Assembly (NCBI GenBank): GCA_002633005.1
Contig: NMRA01000028.1
Coordinates: 1,052,648 to 1,116,647, forward strand
Direction: 5' to 3'
Source of the DNA: Phoronis australis
Taxonomy: Eukaryota; Phoronida; Phoronidae
Length of the DNA: 64,000 bases
Of this stretch, positions 59,762 to 64,000 are shown in pieces. The translations under genes and the position numbers were made by a program. The notes under the pieces are model-generated. The model was not told the DNA's origin. It saw only the letters and a list, made by a program, of their open reading frames with translations, and ran no database searches. Each line of letters opens with the position of its first letter. Position 1 is the stretch's first letter.

Positions 59762-61570
59762 CTGAAACGATTTCCGGTTTAGGCGTCATGGATACAGTTT
59801 CAGTTGCCAACTCACACTTTCAATGTCATTTCTTTCTATCAACAAGGCAGATGTACGATCGTAATCTGTCTTTAACTTAACCCATCCATTAACTTCTCTT
59901 GTTCTACTTTTGACTATCCATCCAGAAATTATCATTTCTCCTATTGTATATATTTTCTCATACCGTATAATTTGCATCACTATTTTGTCATACTAAATAC
60001 CAGCTTACGATCGCATTTTCATCGCTAAAAACTTGACTTTGGTCGCACCTTCTTATCACCAGTACATGCCGAACATGAAAGAAATAGTTAAATCAAGAGA
60101 GACCTGGCTGCTCAACATAAGCTTATCAGTGGAATGATGTATGTTTACGAATAGTTATGGTCACCCATTCTGATAAATCAAGATTGCAGCACACTTAAAA
60201 GTGACCAAGAACAGGGCGAAGCCTTCGTAGAGTATTGTTTTCGAAACAGCCCCCATGGCTATATTGTGGAGAAGACAAATCTGCTCAATCAGCTGAATGA
60301 GCTCTGGAGAATTGCTGAATATAGCTTCTTAACTCCCAATGTACGCAACGTTATGAAGTCGAGAATAGGGAAGGTGCTTCAGAACCCGACGGAGTCAACT
60401 CCCAAGTGTGGACTAAGTCTTACCATCGAGCAGCGCGAAACCCGATAAAGCCACTCTCTCAAAGGCTATTGCATAACTTTCTTTCGAAATGTCATAGGTA
60501 AAATCCTATAAAAGATCGTTCCTTACTGGAGTGCCCATTTCACAAAACCTGCCTACCTAGAAGGCTGTGTGCACACCGCCCCGGTAGGGAGACCTGGGCC
60601 AATCTTGTATTTTTGGCAGACGAGATCTGGGTAGATTTTAAGAAACGATTATATACAACGGTTGGGGGGTTGAACATGGAAGGTGCCTACAACTCGGTTC
60701 AACTCTAGCATATGACAAGTACCACCTTGCAATCTCTCCTTGGCAAGAGAAAATGGGGAGACGAATTTCAAACTCCTTTATCATTCAGGCATCCAACTCA
60801 ACTTCACAGTCCTGGTTAACAAGGTGCTCACTCGAACCATCTCTTCTACAAATTGTCTGAGAGCTGCTGCAGAATGCAAAGCAAAGGAGAGCCGCCGTCA
60901 AGTAGACGCTTTGCAAGAGACTGGTCAAATGAGTTGTCGACTGTGTTTTACCAATGATCAACACAAGTCAGAACTAAGAGAGAAGGTGTTCGTGTCACCA
61001 GACGATGCATCAAGTTTACCTACATCAAAGCACTCGATACCTAGCGGGGATAGTGTTGTGGACAGACAGACACGCCTAGCAACAGGGAGGTACAGTTACA
61101 AAGACAACATTAGAATAGAATTCGACGCCATACAACGTGCTTTCACCAGAATCTCGGAGTTAGAGCTGCCAACTGTCATCTCAGCAAGCGACTCGATGTA
61201 TATGTTCTGGTAAACACGTATTCTGGGAACAGCCAGGTCACTGGCTGACCCATTGCTAAATTTGTTCTTAACGTACGCTGGTCCTGCTAGCGTCTCGGTA
61301 AATGGAATGGTGTACGGCATGCGGTTTTTGGGGCTTACGCGGACATGTCTTAAACTTTCGAAAATTGTGGCTCGGCTGCCCTTATGTCACCCTGAATCAA
61401 ACACTATTAAGTATTGCAGAACGTGGTCAGAAACATTTGTTATTTATTCAAGTCTCTCAATGTCGCTTGTGAGTAGTATTTTACAAAGGTCCGTCACCCA
61501 TCATCTTTTCCTTCGTTTCATAAACAATCTCAGCATTTTCTTTCGGAACTATGAGCAAGTTAGTATTTAC
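59762..61570 (-). other. Intron between FN3-2 and FN3-3, with a degraded plus-strand ORF
   Basis: 1.8 kb. The plus strand carries one reading frame that is open at about 60182-60448 and again at 60740-61213 with several stops between. No domain recognised; see findings. Confidence 0.55.
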
Positions 61571-61828
61571 CTGTTTTCGTATGAATGGTAGTGGTGTTTG
61601 TGTCAACGTATGTTGTACGCATAGAAGTGACTGTAACCGCATACCCGACACCAGGAGTAAGGCGATTGCAAACCCCTGTATTGGTAGACCCGATCACCAC
61701 ATCTCTTCTCGTCTCTGGCCCCGTACAAGTAACCGCGTAGAAGTCCTTTTTTCCCGGAGCATGACTCCACGTGACCTTAATGGCTTTTGCAGTGTTCTCT
61801 GTTGCTACATTGAAGACTTTAGCAAGAG
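61571..61828 (-). CDS. FN3-TSP1 gene: FN3 domain 2
   Basis: 258 bp, phase 1-1, acceptor CCTTTTAG, donor GTAAAT. No ATG-started ORF; found by reading the minus strand. LAKVFNVATENTAKAIKVTW ... DFYAVTCTG ... CNRLTPGVGYAVTVTSM. Complete FN3. Confidence 0.85.
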
Positions 61829-61965
61829 CTAAAAGGAATCAACGTATGTCTCACTTTTAACATTTACAAACAACTGCTTAAACACAGCTGCGTTCCATAG
61901 ATGCTAAAATCACGCGAAAATATCATTGGTTTCAATAAAATGGATTCCTATCAATCAAAGCTTAC
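61829..61965 (-). other. Short intron between FN3-1 and FN3-2
   Basis: 137 bp, donor GTAAGC and acceptor CCTTTTAG; the shortest intron in the window. Confidence 0.65.
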
Positions 61966-62248
61966 GGAATTTAGCAAACACTCTCTCTGTAGGACTGTCG
62001 CTGGTCAACCCATACTGTAAAGTTCTTGAGAAAATAGTCACTTTGTACTAATCTCCATTGTACAGAGTGTCTAAACGTGGTCGTGCTAGGATCTCCTCGG
62101 TGAGAGATTGCCTTTTTGGTCACATCTTTGTCTGTACTTGAACACGTGATTATGATGTTCGTCCACTCTCCATCAACTGGATCATTCCATGTGACTATTA
62201 AAGACAGATTTCGTCGCGATGTACTTACGTTCGTGACCGGACGCGGAA
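61966..62248 (-). pseudogene. FN3-TSP1 gene: disrupted FN3 exon (domain 1)
   Basis: Acceptor CGTTTCAG and donor GTAAGC are intact, but the exon is 283 bp, not a multiple of three. The 5' frame gives PRPVTNVSTSRRNLSLIVTW then NDPVDGEWTNIIITCSS, a normal FN3 first half. The FN3 second half (YKVTIFSRTLQYG ... ERVFAKF) is in another frame, which has a TAG directly before that Tyr and which agrees with the phase of the next exon. So there is one frameshift (about 62060-62110) plus one stop. Decay, assembly error or a skipped exon are all possible. Confidence 0.7.
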
Positions 62249-62628
62249 CTGAAACGGCATTACAGCATCTCTATACATCGCGTCAAACGGTTTTAAAACT
62301 GGCAGGAACGAAAAATTCACGGAAAATTGTGAACTTGGCGAATCATTTTAGCATATTACACATTTGTGTGATTGGATAGTGTGATGAACAAGCGTAATCG
62401 TTTCTGTTAAAAATCGCGTTTCTCTGAACCCGCAACGTTATGGAATGTGAGGTCACGTGACTGTTAGGTCAGGTGTGAGACTCTCGTTGGTTCTCTGAGT
62501 GTAGACCTCACGCAGGTATTATTCAGTAACACGCGCTTTATCACTGGTTAATGTAACCTTTGGGGCTTTTTCAAAATTACTCGTTCAAACACGACCGGCA
62601 TTCCAGCTTCTAGTTTGTGGGGAAAATG

Positions 62629-62854
62629 ATACAGAGTGCGTCCCAAAAATGTACACACTTCAACGCCTGGAGTTCAGTCCCCGTGGATCACTGAGATTCT
62701 GCGCGGGCCTACTGCATGTGGGTGCGTCATTCATGACGTGCATGGAAACTAGGCAAGCAAACGATTCAGTTTTGAAGAACAAAAATTCATTGCGCAATAC
62801 CACTGGAAACTAAAAACACCAAGAAAACGCAAATGCAACACTTCCAAGCAATGA
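62629..62854 (+). mobile_element. Tc1/mariner-like transposon remnant
   Basis: ACAGAGTGCGTCCCAAAAAT then GTACACACTT (62631-62660) looks like a terminal repeat of the type ending in GTCCCAAAA-GTACAC. About 105 bp later FSFEEQKFIAQYHWKLK (from 62765) resembles the N-terminal helix-turn-helix of such transposases. It has no in-frame start and stops at 62854; only a fragment is left. Confidence 0.4.
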
Positions 62855-63759
62855 GTTTATTTATTTAGGGACTTTTCAAACTTTTTTTGTGATTCCGAGT
62901 TTCATCAACATCTTTGAGAGTTATTTTAGATAAGCAAAAATCGTCCAAGTGTACTTTACTATTTGAGGATCGGATTGTAGAGTTTTTCCAACTACAGGTT
63001 GCAAGTAAATTCACTGAAACATCATCAATTTTTACAAGATTAGCTTCTAATTGTCTATGAATCTATCGATTTTTGTAGATACATAAACAAGTAAATCAGA
63101 AATAAACGAATTTGTTTATCAAAACGGAATGTTATAAGCAATTTCTGTAGGCATGCTCCACCGAAAGAGGGTACCGTCTGAAATGGGACACCGTAAGATG
63201 AAAGGCTAAACATCATTAAACTTGGAAAAGAGTGACAGTTCATTCCACCGTCGTGTGGTCACAAGACGGTGCAGGAAGTGACCTTCTCCGACGTAAACTG
63301 AAGCCGGTTGCACGATTTCACAAAAAAAACAGGAGAATAGAGGTAATCGATTCCAACATTGGGCCATCTTTCCGTGAGCGGCCCCTTAAGAATTTGATAA
63401 TAAAAACACAAAAGATGGCCACTCGAGTGTCATCAATGGCCTCCTTCAAGGACGGGGCCCCTAAATATGAAAATATCTATATTTTCAAAAATCAGGAAAT
63501 GCACGGCAATTGATGTTATCTGTCAGGTCATCATTTTTTTCTCGAATGATATACAACTTCGAGAAAGAAACACAAAGCGAAAGTTGTCTCCGTTGCCAGA
63601 GAGGGGCCTCTGGAAAAATATTGTTTTGCTTTCACAAAATATTGACTTATTGAATTTAAGAAATTAGTAAATTAGTACGCTCCACAAAAACTTCACTGTA
63701 CAAATTTTCTCGATTTTTCGAAACATATATTGTATGAATGATTACGTACACGTTTTCAG

Positions 63760-63830
63760 TTGCGTTTAGATGACCTGTGCAGCAAAAGTGGAGACCCTAA
63801 CAACGATGCCCTGGCCAGAGTCCGCAAAAG
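63760..63830 (+). CDS. Possible exon of an unidentified plus-strand gene
   Basis: Flanked by CGTTTTCAG and GTAAAC; only one of three frames is open, giving LRLDDLCSKSGDPNNDALAR then VRKR, 23 codons plus two bases. Composition is exon-like, but no domain is recognised and no partner exon is visible in the window. Confidence 0.25.
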
Positions 63831-64000
63831 GTAAACCATGAACTGATACAGAGTTGTTAAATGTTCTCTTGGATTTTCCCTCTTATCCGTATTTTGCAGT
63901 CTTAAGTTTCTTTTTTAGACTGCCCCCGGCCCCACGCCTATGTCGGTTGCCACGGTTTAACCCTGACGCCTGAAAACTTTTTTAGGGGGGGGGGGGGGCC

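Larger units (their letters stand above)
52318..62248 (-). other. FN3-TSP1-TM receptor-like gene, 5' incomplete
   Basis: Minus-strand gene model from splice sites and phase. Exons 5'-3': 62248-61966 (FN3, disrupted), 61828-61571, 59761-59495, 58405-58109, 57438-57166, 56605-56321 (FN3), 55186-55004 (TSP1), 52517-52318 (TM and tail, stop TAG). Every internal exon from the second on is a multiple of three and phase 1-1, and the joined frame closes (about 587 residues from the second FN3 exon). It predicts a single-pass surface protein with FN3 repeats, one thrombospondin type 1 domain next to the membrane and a tail of about 40 residues with no catalytic domain. The FN3 repeats have a cysteine pattern (YxVxC ... 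C/LTPGxxYxVxV) like that of receptor phosphatase-type FN3 repeats, but no phosphatase is present before the stop. Not identified with a named family. No signal peptide exon found. Confidence 0.72.
62249..64000. other. Right flank: transposon remnant and candidate exon
   Basis: No further FN3 exon or signal-peptide exon of the minus-strand gene recognised. Contains a transposase-like remnant (62629-62854) and a possible plus-strand exon (63760-63830). Ends in a run of 14 G (63985-63998), possibly a sequencing or assembly edge. Confidence 0.5.

Overview
The window is animal genomic DNA, most likely from an invertebrate bilaterian. Evidence: GT-AG introns from 137 bp to 16 kb, AT-rich introns and intergenic DNA full of short inverted-repeat elements and minisatellites, and two genes for modular extracellular proteins (cadherin/EGF/LamG; FN3/TSP1). 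I see no operons, no bacterial features, no tRNA or rRNA genes and no CRISPR array. The phylum cannot be fixed from the sequence alone. There is one ambiguous base (15482) and a run of 14 G at the right edge.

Left part (1-about 50630, + strand): the 3' part of one very large Fat-type protocadherin gene, best matched to FAT4/Drosophila fat. I placed 18 exons by splice sites and reading phase. Joined, they stay in frame from base 2 to the stop at 49777 (3917 codons plus stop). Order: tail of one cadherin repeat, 24 further cadherin repeats, a degenerate cadherin repeat with the membrane-proximal Fat-type region, four EGF domains, LamG, EGF, LamG, one transmembrane helix and a cytoplasmic tail of about 490 residues ending in -EEYV. 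The 5' end (signal peptide and roughly nine repeats, if the total is about 34 as in FAT4) lies to the left of the window. Intron 1 is 16.1 kb.

Middle (50630-52317): short intergenic stretch between convergent genes, holding a terminal-inverted-repeat element.

Right part (52318-62248, - strand): a second gene, not identified with a known family, transcribed toward the first. Six FN3 exons, one thrombospondin type 1 exon and a terminal exon with one transmembrane helix and a short tail are all phase 1-1 modules and join in one frame. Two of them (the TSP1 exon and the second FN3 exon) have no ATG-started ORF and were found by reading the minus strand. The most 5' FN3 exon has a frameshift and a stop, so either the gene's 5' part is decaying, or this is an assembly error, or the exon is skipped. 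FN3 plus TSP1 plus TM with no phosphatase domain is the most unusual thing here.

The introns carry at least two families of short inverted-repeat (MITE-like) elements, a tRNA-derived SINE-like element, a foldback element and five minisatellites (27, 30, 46, 48 and 59 bp units). The far right end has a Tc1/mariner-like transposase remnant and a possible exon of another gene. Both gene products would act at the cell surface: the first as a planar polarity/Hippo type giant cadherin, the second as a single-pass adhesion or receptor-like protein. Nothing in the sequence links them functionally.
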